Shown: in pieces, positions 8,789 to 17,553 of the stretch
Layout: each line of letters opens with the position of its first letter
Numbering within the stretch: position 1 is the stretch's first letter
From: Orenia metallireducens
GTDB taxonomy: Bacteria > Bacillota > Halanaerobiia > Halobacteroidales > Halobacteroidaceae
Assembly: GCF_003001995.1 (NCBI RefSeq)
Contig: NZ_PVNB01000010.1
Coordinates: forward strand, 54,626 to 118,625
Direction: 5' to 3'
DNA: 64,000 nt
Notes under the pieces: generated by a model
The model's database searches: none
Seen by the model: only the letters and a program-made list of their open reading frames with translations
Told to the model about the DNA's origin: nothing
Position numbers and translations under genes: made by a program

Positions 8789-9562
8789 GTGGATAGAAAA
8801 CTGACCTTCAATCAAGATGTAAAAAATTATGACAAGTTTAGACCTAGCTATCCTAAAGAGTTGTTTAAAGAGATTATTGATTATTCTGGTCTTGACTGTA
8901 ATAAGCATTCACTTGAAATTGGGATCGGGACTGGTCAAGCAACTAGACCGATTTTAGAGACAGGTTGTGCTGTTAGAGCAATTGAATTCGGAGATAAATT
9001 AGCAGATTATTCAAAAGAAAAATTTAGTAGTTACAATAATTTTAAGATTAAGAATATCTCCTTTGAAGACTTTGAATGTGACTCTAATAGCATTGATTTA
9101 GTTTATTCTGCGACTGCTTTTCATTGGCTTCCAGAGGAAATTGCTTATCCAAAAGTCCTTGATTTACTTAAGAGGGGTGGTACGATGACTCTTTTTTGGA
9201 ATCGTCCCTTTGTTGGCAGAGACAATGATCCTCTTCATCAAGAGATTCAAGCTATTTACGATAAGTATAGACCATCAACTAAGGTTCTGATTGAGCATGA
9301 TCAAGAGAGGTATAATAAGAGAATTGATACAATTAAAAAGTATGGTTTTGTAGACTTAGAGTTCAAATTGTTTCATCAAACTAGAAGCTTTAATGCAGAG
9401 GATTATGTCTGTCTGTTAAATACCTATTCAGATCATCGTATCCTTCTACCAAATATCAAGGCAGAATTTGAAGCTGAGATCAAATCAGCAATAAACAGAC
9501 ATGGTGGTATTTTGAAGGTCTATGATACTGTAGATCTGTATTTAGCAAGGAAACCCTCATAA
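8789..9562 (+). CDS. Class I SAM-dependent methyltransferase
   Basis: This 257-residue protein matches the Methyltransf_11 group that begins FNQDVKNYDKFRPSYPKEL. Motif I is SLEIGIGTGQATRPILETG (about residues 42-60), strand 2 ends in AIEFG, and strand 4 is IDLVYSATAFHWLP. The HW after strand 4 is typical of this subgroup. GTG at 8789 is preferred because GAGGTG lies six bases before it; the in-frame TTG at 8762 has no ribosome site. The substrate is unknown. It is separated from the preceding GNAT gene by only 56 bases and may share its transcript. Confidence 0.82.
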   Translation: MDRKLTFNQDVKNYDKFRPSYPKELFKEIIDYSGLDCNKHSLEIGIGTGQATRPILETGCAVRAIEFGDKLADYSKEKFSSYNNFKIKNISFEDFECDSNSIDLVYSATAFHWLPEEIAYPKVLDLLKRGGTMTLFWNRPFVGRDNDPLHQEIQAIYDKYRPSTKVLIEHDQERYNKRIDTIKKYGFVDLEFKLFHQTRSFNAEDYVCLLNTYSDHRILLPNIKAEFEAEIKSAINRHGGILKVYDTVDLYLARKPS

Positions 9563-9675
9563 AATAATCTTAAATGATACTTAGTAATTATTCTATTAGG
9601 CAAAATATTAAATATAATTTGAGGTATTGGAGTTTCATCAATTTTAAGAAGGTAATTTAGAAAGGAGGTCTAAAA

Positions 9676-10014
9676 TTGAAAGAATATCTAGGTAGAGAAG
9701 TAAAAGTGAAAATTGATCGACCACTAGGCTCAAAGCATCCAGAGTATGGTTTTTATTATCCTCTAAATTATGGATATATACCGAATACTATAGGTGGTGA
9801 TGGTGAAGAGATAGATGCTTATGTATTAGGTGTACATGAGCCAATTAGTCAATATCGGGGAAAGGTGATTGGAATTATACAGCGCAAAGATGATGATGAG
9901 GATAAGCTAGTGGTAGCAGCAGAGAAAAATTACTATGGGAAGGAAGCTATTAAAGCCTTAACGGAGTTTCAAGAGAGATTTTTTGAGATAGAGATTATCG
10001 TCTTTGATAAATAA
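9676..10014 (+). CDS. Short inorganic-pyrophosphatase-like protein
   Basis: 112 residues with the core of family I soluble pyrophosphatase: VKIDRPLGSKHPEYGFYYPLNYGYIPNT and GDGEEIDAYVLG. The latter corresponds to the DGDPxD metal site, but two of the usual Asp residues are Glu or Gly. At 112 residues it is well short of the usual 165-180 and lacks the C-terminal segment. It belongs to a short subfamily found in Firmicutes whose activity is uncertain. The TTG start at 9676 has a near-perfect AAAGGAGGT eight bases upstream. If active it would hydrolyse pyrophosphate or a related phosphoanhydride in the cytoplasm. Confidence 0.75.
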   Translation: MKEYLGREVKVKIDRPLGSKHPEYGFYYPLNYGYIPNTIGGDGEEIDAYVLGVHEPISQYRGKVIGIIQRKDDDEDKLVVAAEKNYYGKEAIKALTEFQERFFEIEIIVFDK

Positions 10015-10185
10015 CAGGTAACAAAGGAATTTAAAACAACTTTTTATTTAAAAATTTTGAAGAATAAAAGGTTTAGTAATTATATAGCTCAAATGGTGAC
10101 TTATTTTAGATTTAATTTAGGATTGATTGTGAATTGTAAGATAATAGTATAGCTAACTTTATATTTATAAAAGGGGAGATTTATA

Positions 10186-10794
10186 TTGTCTAGTCAAATT
10201 AAAGAAGAACTTAAGCAAATATATAATCAACATGCTGATGAACGTCATAAATCGAAAAAACAGCCTTGGAAAGTGAAAATTAGACAAGAATTTTTACAAA
10301 TGATTGAAAAAGACAATCTAACAACCATTTTGGATGTAGGTGCAGGTACTGGGCAGGATAGTTCTTTCTTTCAGAACGAAGGTTTGGAGGTAACTGCGAT
10401 AGATTTATCTAATAAACATGTTAAGTATTGTAAACAAAAGGGTATTAATGCATATGAAATGGATTTATATAATTTATCATTTTCAGATGAAAGCTTTGAT
10501 GCTCTTTACTCATTAAACTGTTTATTACATATACCTAAAAGGGATTTAGATGATGTATTAATAGAATTGAAAAGAGTATTAAAGACAAAAGGTTTATTTT
10601 ATCTTGGAGTTTATGGTGGAACGGAATTTGAGGGTATAAATGAAAAGGATCATTATTCTGAAAAGAGGTTTTTCTCATTTTATAGGTATGAGAATTATTT
10701 AGAAAAGCTACAAGAGCATTTTCAAATAGTCAAATCTGAAAAAATTATGCTTGAAAAAGATTTTGAGTTCCATTATTTTATTGTGAAAAAGTAA
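10186..10794 (+). CDS. Class I SAM-dependent methyltransferase
   Basis: 202 residues. ILDVGAGTGQDSSFFQNEGL (about 48-67) is an intact SAM-binding motif I. AIDLSNKHV is the acidic strand 2 end and FDALYSLNCLLHIP is strand 4 with the LLHIP signature of small-molecule methyltransferases. The TTG start at 10186 is backed by AAAGGGGAG at a normal distance. It is an isolated gene flanked by more than 150 bases of non-coding DNA on both sides. The acceptor cannot be told; antibiotic, thiol or secondary metabolite are all possible. Confidence 0.82.
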   Translation: MSSQIKEELKQIYNQHADERHKSKKQPWKVKIRQEFLQMIEKDNLTTILDVGAGTGQDSSFFQNEGLEVTAIDLSNKHVKYCKQKGINAYEMDLYNLSFSDESFDALYSLNCLLHIPKRDLDDVLIELKRVLKTKGLFYLGVYGGTEFEGINEKDHYSEKRFFSFYRYENYLEKLQEHFQIVKSEKIMLEKDFEFHYFIVKK

Positions 10795-10835
10795 TTTAGC
10801 AACTCTATTACATCATATAATATGTAATTTTAAAG

Positions 10836-11009
10836 ATGAATTTTGGAGGATTAGTCGGTACAGGAAAAGGATCAGGTATGGCTCTTATGTTCTTTTTTGC
10901 TTGTATCATAGGATTAGTAATTAGTTTAAGTGGTTGTTTAATTAAAGATGTCAGGAATATTGAAGAAGATATACCTGATTATGAGCTGGTAGTTAATAGT
11001 AATATTTAA
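10836..11009 (+). pseudogene. MFS permease C-terminal remnant
   Basis: 57 codons read as one membrane helix (MALMFFFACIIGLVISLSG) preceded by a GTGKGSG turn and followed by KDVRNIEEDIPD. This is the end of macrolide-efflux-type MFS permeases, where the last helix is followed by xRxVED-LPD. There is no ribosome site and nothing of the other eleven helices remains, so this is a 3' stump. Confidence 0.6.
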
Positions 11010-11112
11010 GTTTAGAGGTATAAATAAGAATTATATATGATTTGAGATTAAAAATGCTCAGTGAATGTAGATTTTGATTTATAAATAATATCATTTGATA
11101 GGAGGAGTTAAA

Positions 11113-11646
11113 GTGTCAGAAAGAAGAAGAGTTGTTGAGCTTCTTCCCTATGATCTAGAATGGAAAGAAGAATTTGCAAAGATTAAGACCATGATAGATA
11201 GTTATATTGGTGATTTAATTTTAAGAATTGAACATGTAGGAAGTACATCTGTTGAAGGATTAGCTGCTAAACCAGTTATAGATATTGATGTTGTGATTGA
11301 GAGCTATGATATATTTCCAAAGATTATTGAGTGTTTAGAACAAGAAGGCTATGAACATGAAGGAAATTTAGGAGTTGAAGGGCGTGAAGTATTTAAGAGA
11401 AGATGTGATGATGGGTTGATGAACTATCATTTATATGTATGTCCTAAAGATGGTAAAGGATATTTAGAGCATATTGCTTTTAGAGATTATTTAAGAGAGA
11501 ATACCAAAGCAAGAGAAGAGTATGAAGTTTTAAAGTATAAGTTAGCTGAAGCTTATAGAGATGATAGAGATAGTTATTGTAATAAAAAATCTGAATTTGT
11601 AGAAAGTATATTAGAGCGGACTATTTACCATCAAGAGAAAGAATAA
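11113..11646 (+). CDS. GrpB-family nucleotidyltransferase-fold protein
   Basis: 177 residues of the GrpB/UPF0157 family, part of the nucleotidyltransferase superfamily. IEHVGSTSVEGLAAKPVIDI holds the GS (helix N) and the paired acidic residues (DID) expected for metal binding, about residues 38-60. VVELLPYDLEWKEEFAK is the standard N-terminal signature. The start is GTG at 11113, seven bases after AGGAGG; the in-frame TTG at 11095 precedes the ribosome site. Biochemical function of the family is not well established. It ends just before the hydrolase gene at 11673, which probably shares its transcript. A second, truncated GrpB copy lies at 16935. Confidence 0.85.
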   Translation: MSERRRVVELLPYDLEWKEEFAKIKTMIDSYIGDLILRIEHVGSTSVEGLAAKPVIDIDVVIESYDIFPKIIECLEQEGYEHEGNLGVEGREVFKRRCDDGLMNYHLYVCPKDGKGYLEHIAFRDYLRENTKAREEYEVLKYKLAEAYRDDRDSYCNKKSEFVESILERTIYHQEKE

Positions 11647-11672
11647 CAATTATGTTTGGAGGCATGATTAAT

Positions 11673-12401
11673 ATGAAAAAAATACATAAAGATTACTTAC
11701 AAATATCAAATCAGAATAGCCAAATCCCTGCTATCTTATGGGGAGAAAAGAGCAATAAAATCTTAATAGCAGTTCATGGCAATTTCTCAGATAAAGAGGA
11801 TACTATAATAGCTATCATGGCAGAAATAGCAGTGGCACAGGGTTATCAGGTATTAAGTTTTGATTTACCCGGACATGGGGAGCGAGTAGATGGGAATGAT
11901 GAAAGTTTTCCACAAACTTGTGTAAGTGATTTAAAGGCAGTTTATAACTATGCTAAAGTTTTAGCAGATGATCTGAGCCTTTTTGCCTGTAGTATAGGGG
12001 CTTATTTCAGTATGCTGGCTTATCAGCAATTTCAGCTAAAGCAGAGTTTATTTTTGTCGCCAGTAGTTAATTTAGAGCAGATCATAGAAGAGATGATGAA
12101 AAGCTTTAATATTAGTGAAGAGAGATTGAGATTAGAAAAGAGAATTGAATTGCCAATTGACCATAACTTATATTGGAACTATTACTCTTATATAAAGAAG
12201 AATCCACTCTCTTTTCTGGGTCAGAGTCCAATTGTAATTCTGTATGGTTCAGCAGATAATATGACACAGTGGGAACTAATTTCAGAGTTTGCCAAGAACT
12301 ATCAAGCCGAGGTAGAGGTTATCGAAAATGGAGAACATTACTTTCATACTGAACAGCAGCTGGATGCATTTAGGGAATGGGCTGAAGAAAAATTATTCTA
12401 A
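11673..12401 (+). CDS. Alpha/beta-hydrolase
   Basis: 242 residues with an alpha/beta-hydrolase layout: ILIAVHGNFSDKED (oxyanion strand, HGN), VLSFDLPGHGER, and a nucleophile elbow FACSIGAYFS at about residue 107, where the first Gly of GxSxG is Cys. The acid is in ILYGSADNMT and the histidine in NGEHYFH, so a complete triad can be drawn. The ATG at 11673 is chosen because GGAGGC ends nine bases before it; ATGs at 11652 and 11664 flank the ribosome site too closely. It lies 26 bases after the GrpB gene and 16 bases before the kinase-like gene, so the three probably form an operon. Esterase or peptidase activity is likely. Confidence 0.8.
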   Translation: MKKIHKDYLQISNQNSQIPAILWGEKSNKILIAVHGNFSDKEDTIIAIMAEIAVAQGYQVLSFDLPGHGERVDGNDESFPQTCVSDLKAVYNYAKVLADDLSLFACSIGAYFSMLAYQQFQLKQSLFLSPVVNLEQIIEEMMKSFNISEERLRLEKRIELPIDHNLYWNYYSYIKKNPLSFLGQSPIVILYGSADNMTQWELISEFAKNYQAEVEVIENGEHYFHTEQQLDAFREWAEEKLF

Positions 12402-12417
12402 ATAAGGAGATGAAAAA

Positions 12418-13320
12418 TTGATAGACTATAAGCAAATTCCTAATTCTGATCATTGGGAGATTGTAAAAGCAGTTAACAAAGGTTGGTCTAAGGATCAGAA
12501 ATATTATATCCAAACTAGAGACAAGGAAGAATTGTTATTGAGAGTATCAGATATAAAAGAGTATGAACAGAAGAAAAAAGAATATAATTCCTTAAAAAGA
12601 CTTGATAATATGGATTTTTTAGTATCGAAACCTATTGATTTTGGAGTCTGTAATAAGGGTCAAGCAGTCTATTCTTTGCTGACTTGGATTGCTGGAGAGG
12701 ATGCTGAGATTATTCTACCTACCTTTGATGATAAGGAGCAGTATCACCTTGGAGTTAAGGCTGGAGAGATTTTGCGACAGATACATAGTATTCCTGCTCC
12801 TAAGGATCAGCCTAGCTGGTCAGAAAGGTTTAATAAGAAGATTGACAGAAAGATATCAAATTATAAATCTTGTAGCATTCAGTTTGAAGGTGCTGACAAA
12901 ATGATTGGCTATATCGAAGAAAATCGTTCTCTGTTGTTAAATCGACCCCAGTCTTTTCAGCATGGAGATTATCATGTAGGGAATATGATTATTACACCAG
13001 TAGGAGAGTTGGGGATAATTGATTTTAACAGGTGGGATTACGGTGACCCTTGGGAAGAGTTTAATAGAATTGTTTGGTCTGTTGCTAAGAGTCCTAGCTT
13101 TGCCTCAGGATATATTAATGGGTATTTTAAAAATCAGGTACCTGATTTATTCTTTAGATTACTGGCATTATACATTGCAAATAATCAGCTTGGAGCGATT
13201 TCTTGGGCTATTCCCTTTGGAGAAGAAGAGGTTAATACGATGCTGAAGCAAGCTGATGAAGTTTTGAAATGGTATGATGGTTTCACAACATATATTCCCG
13301 ATTGGTATCTGAAAATATAA
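12418..13320 (+). CDS. Aminoglycoside-phosphotransferase-family kinase
   Basis: 300 residues of the APH/choline-kinase fold. The catalytic loop is FQHGDYHVGNMI (about 180-191: HGD-x-H-x-x-N) and the metal-binding motif is LGIIDFNRWDYGDP (about 197-210). The N-terminal lobe is shorter and less conserved. Family members phosphorylate aminoglycosides, macrolides, homoserine or fructosamines; the last motif, DFxRxxxGDP, fits the antibiotic or small-metabolite kinases. The TTG start follows AAGGAGATG. It is last in a probable operon with the GrpB-like and hydrolase genes. The target drug cannot be assigned. Confidence 0.82.
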   Translation: MIDYKQIPNSDHWEIVKAVNKGWSKDQKYYIQTRDKEELLLRVSDIKEYEQKKKEYNSLKRLDNMDFLVSKPIDFGVCNKGQAVYSLLTWIAGEDAEIILPTFDDKEQYHLGVKAGEILRQIHSIPAPKDQPSWSERFNKKIDRKISNYKSCSIQFEGADKMIGYIEENRSLLLNRPQSFQHGDYHVGNMIITPVGELGIIDFNRWDYGDPWEEFNRIVWSVAKSPSFASGYINGYFKNQVPDLFFRLLALYIANNQLGAISWAIPFGEEEVNTMLKQADEVLKWYDGFTTYIPDWYLKI

Positions 13321-13503
13321 TTTTTCTTGTAATGTGGGGGAGTAATTTTGACAATGATTAATTATGTAAGTGGTTATATATAATAAGGATATCAACTTTG
13401 TTAATAGATAATTTGTATCTTTACTTAAGCAGTGTCATAAAGATATGAGTTATGTGAAATAGGGGTGAATTAAGTTTTAAAAAGTTAAGGAGGACCTTTT
13501 ATT

Positions 13504-14193
13504 ATGGGGATGGACTGGTATGATATGATCGCTAAAAGAAATGGTGGCTACAAAAGTAATGCTATTTACACAATTGAAGGAGAATCGGGTGAAGAAGAAT
13601 TTGAAAAGAGATTAATAGAAATGTTGCCAAGTTATGAATCGGTATTAGACGCAGGATGTGGAGATGGGGAATTCACTTTAAAGATGGCTAAATATGCAAA
13701 AAAGATTATTGGATTTGATAATTCTAACGAATTATTAAAGATAGCTAGCTTATCGTTGCAAGAAATAAATGAAATTAATAATGTAAAATTTATCTACGCC
13801 CATACAAAGGATAAAGATGGACTTCCTTTCGAGGATGAACAGTTTGATTTAATCTATAATAGAAGGGGACCCACTTCTATATACAATTACATTAGAATTC
13901 TTCGTTCAGGTGGGAGAATATTTAGTATTCATCCTGCATGCTTAGAAAAAGCAAAGGAAAGATTAATAAAAGGTGGTTTCATTAATATAAAAATAGAAAT
14001 ATTTGATAAAGCTTATATTTACTTTCCTAATGAAATTGAATATGCTAAGTGGTTAACAGCTATACCAGGTAATCCAGATTATACAATAGAAGAAAATAAA
14101 GATAAACTCGAAAAGAAGATAAAAGAAAATATAATTGATGGTAGAATTGGTGAACAATTATGGAGATATCTAGTGACTGCAACAAAAGCATAG
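13504..14193 (+). CDS. Class I SAM-dependent methyltransferase
   Basis: 229 residues. Motif I is VLDAGCGDGEFTLKMAKYA (about 46-64) and strand 2 is IIGFDNSNELLKIA. Strand 4 is FDLIYNRRGPTSIYNYIRIL with an NRRGP turn, a hallmark of a subgroup close to rRNA or antibiotic methyltransferase-like Firmicute proteins. RSGGRIFSIHP follows. The ATG at 13504 is preceded by AAGGAGGACC. A second ATG two codons on is also possible. It is transcribed alone. The NRRGP motif also occurs in place at 18126 as NRQS, so the two genes may be distant relatives. Confidence 0.82.
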   Translation: MGMDWYDMIAKRNGGYKSNAIYTIEGESGEEEFEKRLIEMLPSYESVLDAGCGDGEFTLKMAKYAKKIIGFDNSNELLKIASLSLQEINEINNVKFIYAHTKDKDGLPFEDEQFDLIYNRRGPTSIYNYIRILRSGGRIFSIHPACLEKAKERLIKGGFINIKIEIFDKAYIYFPNEIEYAKWLTAIPGNPDYTIEENKDKLEKKIKENIIDGRIGEQLWRYLVTATKA

Positions 14194-14467
14194 AAAATAT
14201 TTTTTAGTAAGTGTGTGAAAGATACTTCTATTACAGATAATAAGATGTTTTAGCTACACTGATTAACTGGAGAGTAGTGGGATGACTTATGTGAGATTCG
14301 GTGGTGAAAATAAAGGCTAAGATGAAAACAACGGCGTTGCAAACCCTTGAACTGTTATATGGCATATAGTATAAAGTTATTAATGATTATATCCGATATA
14401 TTTGTACAAGAATTGTCGGGAAAGAAAATTTAAATTCATATATACTATAATTGAAAGGATTGATAAT

Positions 14468-15310
14468 ATGGACTGGCTTGAACAAATAAATAGAGTAATG
14501 GAATATATTGAAGAGAATTTAGCAGATGAAATTAGCTATGACAAAGTAGCTAAAATGGCATGTTGTTCAAAGTATCATTTTTCTAGAATGTTTTCATCAA
14601 TTATGGGGATTACATTATCTCAGTATATCCGCCGTAGGAGGTTATCACTTGCAGCATTTGAATTACAGAATAGTGATATCAAAATAATTGATCTTGCTAT
14701 GAAATATGGATATTCTTCAGCAGACTCATTTTCCCGTGCTTTTTACAATCTTCATGGTGTTAATCCATCAATAGCCCGTAATAATGGAGTACAGTTAAAA
14801 GCCTTTCCTAAGATGTCCTTTCAAATTACTATTAAGGGAGATGTTGAAATGGAGTACAGAATTGAAAGACTAGATTTTGAGTTTACAGTTGTAGGAGTAA
14901 AAAATACTATTCTTACTGAAAAATCCTTTGAGATGGTACCTAAAATATGGGAAGAAGCTAGCAAGACAGGCTTAGTACAGAGATTAATTGATATGTCATG
15001 GGAAGATCCTCAATGTAAGCTAGAAAGTTTATTAGGAGTAGTGGGTGAGCAACCTTCTATTACCGATGAAAAGTTTGAGTATATGATAGGAGTCCGTTAT
15101 AAAAATAAAGTACCTGAGGATATGGAAAAGATAGTAATCCCCAAAAGTACATGGGCGGTTTTTCCTGATGTAACTGATGCCTGGAAAAGGTTATATACTG
15201 AATGGTTGCCAACATCAGGATATGAATTAGCTGATTTACCTTGTATTGAATGTTATTATGCTCCAGATCATGAACCTAAAGATGAATTATGGGTTCCAAT
15301 TATAGCTTAG
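14468..15310 (+). CDS. AraC-family regulator with GyrI-like effector domain
   Basis: 280 residues. Residues 8-105 are the two helix-turn-helix units of AraC proteins (YDKVAKMACCSKYHFSRMFS and IIDLAMKYGYSSADSFSRAF). Residues about 125-280 form a GyrI-like/SOUL-type ligand-binding domain (MEYRIERLDFEFTVVGVKN at its start). This N-HTH, C-effector order is that of Rob and of many Firmicute multidrug regulators. The ATG at 14468 follows GAAAGGA; an upstream TTG frame lacks a ribosome site. No obvious regulated neighbour exists: the next gene is a beta-lactamase-fold hydrolase after a mobile element. It probably senses a small amphipathic compound. Confidence 0.85.
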   Translation: MDWLEQINRVMEYIEENLADEISYDKVAKMACCSKYHFSRMFSSIMGITLSQYIRRRRLSLAAFELQNSDIKIIDLAMKYGYSSADSFSRAFYNLHGVNPSIARNNGVQLKAFPKMSFQITIKGDVEMEYRIERLDFEFTVVGVKNTILTEKSFEMVPKIWEEASKTGLVQRLIDMSWEDPQCKLESLLGVVGEQPSITDEKFEYMIGVRYKNKVPEDMEKIVIPKSTWAVFPDVTDAWKRLYTEWLPTSGYELADLPCIECYYAPDHEPKDELWVPIIA

Positions 15311-15356
15311 ATTCATTATATCTGCGTTATATGTTTCTAAATACTTATAATAATGC

Positions 15357-15557
15357 TTTGTGCTAGTAGAAGAACTGATACAATATAGAGATAATGCGAC
15401 ACTTTCGTTCTAGTTGATAGTTAAACCATTAAACTCTTTATGTTCTAAGGTTTTGAACTTAACTATCCACTATCAACTTTACACTATACACTGAGGTTAA
15501 AGTGTCGCAATATCCCCATAAAAAGACACTATTAGTATTTAAATTTAACTAGCACAA
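15357..15557. mobile_element. Miniature inverted-repeat element, copy A
   Basis: Nested inverted repeats span this spacer. TTGTGCTAGT (15358-15367) pairs with ACTAGCACAA (15548-15557). Inside, GCGACACTTT (15396-15405) pairs exactly with AAAGTGTCGC (15499-15508), and GTTGATAGTTAA-type sequence pairs with TTAACTATC...ATCAAC. No coding frame exists. The ends (TTGTGYTRGTAGAA on the left, TGTCGCAATAT on the right) recur at 35171-35344, which marks it as a non-autonomous repeat family. Confidence 0.65.
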
Positions 15558-15598
15558 CGGGTTACAATATTAAATTTATAAAAGAAAGCAGGGGTAAA

Positions 15599-16816
15599 AT
15601 GGGAATCACAAAAATAGCAAAAGAAAATTATGAAGAATTAGGATTAAATCTCGACAGATTAAAGATGTTAGATTCAGCTTTACAAAGCTATATTGATGAT
15701 GGACAGCGACAGGCGATTGTATTTAAGGCAACCAGAAGAGGAAGAACAATTTTTGAAAAGACCTATGGAAGAAATACAAAGGAATATGGATTGAAGATGG
15801 ATCTATTATATAGTGTGCAATCCGTTACAAAACCAGTTGTGGCAGCTTTGATTTTGTGCCTGCAAGAGGATGGACTGCTTGATATCACAGAACCTGTTGA
15901 GAAATATCTACCTGAATTTACTGGAGGAGGTAGAGAGGATATTTGCTTATGGCACCTGATGACACATACCAGTGGAATATTTGTTAGTGACCTTGAAGAA
16001 TTTGAAAAGGAATATGTTGAGAAAGAATTGAATATGAAAGCACCAGGTGGAGATGATTTTGATTGGGAAGGATTCATTAATGAAGTGAAGGAGAAGATGA
16101 ATATATCAGCAGATGCAACAGGAAGGATGGCAGATCCTGAATATCTTATCTCATTAAAAATGCCAATTAAAAGAAAACCTCATGTGGAAATGGATTACTT
16201 AGGTTATGGTTTTACCCTACTAAAAGAGGTTATAGAAGAGGTTTCTGACAAGACAATTGATGAATATGCACAAGAAAGAATGTTTAAATCTTTGGGAATG
16301 AAGGATAGCTATTGGAAACTTCCTAAAAAGATGTGGGATAGAGTTATTGGAAGAGAGGAAGATGCTGTAAATGGTAAGTGGTTTAATAGTGAACATAACT
16401 ATACCAGTGAAAACGGTGCTTGGGGACTTAAAACTACAGTAGATGATATAACTAAGTTCATGCTGATGATTCTAAATGATGGAAAGTATAATGGTAAACG
16501 AGTTATGTCAAAAGCCACAGTAGCTCAGTTCTTTGTAAATCATAATCAAGGTGTAATCTCAGAAGGTAGTGAGGAATATGCAAGCTGGACTTATGGCTGG
16601 AACTTACATGGTAACAAGAAGGATGCACAGGGAACAATGCGTTCACATCTTTCTATAGATCATACAGGCTTTGGTGGTACCTGGATTCTTGTAGACCCAG
16701 TCCATGAACTGACAATAGCATGTTTTGGAGTGGAAAAAGTATACTTTACAAAACCAGAGTTTTTAAATATCAATGGGCGTGTAGGAAACTTACTTATTTC
16801 AGCACTAGAGGATTAA
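15599..16816 (+). CDS. Serine beta-lactamase-fold hydrolase (class C / esterase type)
   Basis: 405 residues. The active-site SxxK is SVTK at residues 75-78 (YSVQSVTKPV). A Tyr motif sits near residue 198 (MDYLGYGFTLL, YxG in place of YxN). The third motif is DHTGFGGTWILVDP at about 354, the HTG box of class C enzymes and related esterases. LWHLMTHTSGI is the family helix. There is no signal peptide, so it is probably cytoplasmic and an esterase, transesterase or peptidase rather than a periplasmic beta-lactamase. The ATG is preceded by AAAGCAGGGG. An intrinsic terminator follows at 16858. Confidence 0.85.
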   Translation: MGITKIAKENYEELGLNLDRLKMLDSALQSYIDDGQRQAIVFKATRRGRTIFEKTYGRNTKEYGLKMDLLYSVQSVTKPVVAALILCLQEDGLLDITEPVEKYLPEFTGGGREDICLWHLMTHTSGIFVSDLEEFEKEYVEKELNMKAPGGDDFDWEGFINEVKEKMNISADATGRMADPEYLISLKMPIKRKPHVEMDYLGYGFTLLKEVIEEVSDKTIDEYAQERMFKSLGMKDSYWKLPKKMWDRVIGREEDAVNGKWFNSEHNYTSENGAWGLKTTVDDITKFMLMILNDGKYNGKRVMSKATVAQFFVNHNQGVISEGSEEYASWTYGWNLHGNKKDAQGTMRSHLSIDHTGFGGTWILVDPVHELTIACFGVEKVYFTKPEFLNINGRVGNLLISALED

Positions 16817-16857
16817 TCTATTTGATTTTATTAATTAGAGTCAGATTATCTAAATTT

Positions 16858-16890
16858 AGCTGCAGGTAATTATAATTACCTGCGGCTTTT
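16858..16890 (+). terminator. Intrinsic terminator after the beta-lactamase-fold gene
   Basis: GCAGGTAAT (862-870 past 16000) and ATTACCTGC close a four-base TATA loop. The stem extends to AGC/GGCT and is followed by TTTTGCG. Confidence 0.75.
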
Positions 16891-16934
16891 GCGTATTATA
16901 AATAGTTGAATATATTTTGGAGGTGAATAATTAA

Positions 16935-17504
16935 GTGAAAAATAGTACAAATAAAATGAAGAGGCAAAGAGTAATTAAAGTTGTTTCATATAATCCTAAC
17001 TGGAAAAAAGACTATGAGTTTGAAGCAGAAAAAATTAAAGATATCTTCAAAGAAATCATTATTGATATACATCATATTGGTAGTACTGCTATACAAGAAA
17101 TTAAAGCAAAACCAATAATTGATATTCTTGTAGAAGTAGAAGATATAAATAAAAATGAATTTCATAGAAAGCATGGAGAAGTTCCAAAAGAAGTTGATAT
17201 TGAAGGTGAATATCTCTATGATGCTATTAATCATTTGATGATAGACAGTGTGCTTAGAGAAGCAGGAACCCAAGAGTTCTTTTCTGAAAGCAATATTACA
17301 CCACTAACTATTGTCTATGAAGATTTTATTGACAATTATGAAGAAACAGTGATAAGAATATTAAAATTTTTGGAGATAGCAAATATTAATCAAGTAAAGA
17401 TTGCTCCACCTTATTTTGAGAAATTGGCAGATGACTTATCAGAGAAATGGGTACAGAGATTTCGTAAAGAAAGACAAAGGAAGTGGGAGAATATTGGTTG
17501 GTAA
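16935..17504 (+). CDS. Chimeric GrpB (N) - Stf0 sulfotransferase (C) reading frame
   Basis: 189 residues in one frame made of two families. Residues 1 to about 72 match GrpB (VVSYNPNWKKDYEFEAEKI; IHHIGSTAIQEIKAKPIIDI). The rest matches the C-terminal third of Stf0 sulfotransferases (REAGTQEFFSESNITPLTIV, YEDFIDNYEETVIRILKFL, LSEKWVQRFRKERQRKW). GrpB loses its second half and Stf0 loses its PAPS-binding N-terminus, so neither activity should survive. A GTG start with GGAGGTG nine bases upstream would let it be translated. The junction is near base 17150. A deletion joining two neighbours in frame explains it best; a retained small protein of new function cannot be excluded. Confidence 0.7.
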   Translation: MKNSTNKMKRQRVIKVVSYNPNWKKDYEFEAEKIKDIFKEIIIDIHHIGSTAIQEIKAKPIIDILVEVEDINKNEFHRKHGEVPKEVDIEGEYLYDAINHLMIDSVLREAGTQEFFSESNITPLTIVYEDFIDNYEETVIRILKFLEIANINQVKIAPPYFEKLADDLSEKWVQRFRKERQRKWENIGW

Positions 17505-17553
17505 GTATGATGATTATATATTAATATTTGTTGTTTAGTAGGAGGAGATTGAC

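Noticed and set aside
12689..13246. Two short + strand frames inside the kinase-like gene
   Set aside because: They are out-of-frame shadows of a gene with complete APH motifs.
14194..14467. Possible group II intron or structured RNA scrap (GGCGTTGCAAACCCTTGAAC near 14332)
   Set aside because: No domain V hairpin or reverse transcriptase piece could be recognised. Not enough to call.
16986..17273. 95-codon minus-strand frame opposite the GrpB-Stf0 chimera
   Set aside because: Its composition is that of antisense AT-rich DNA (Phe/Asn/Ile runs), with no ribosome site and no recognisable motif.
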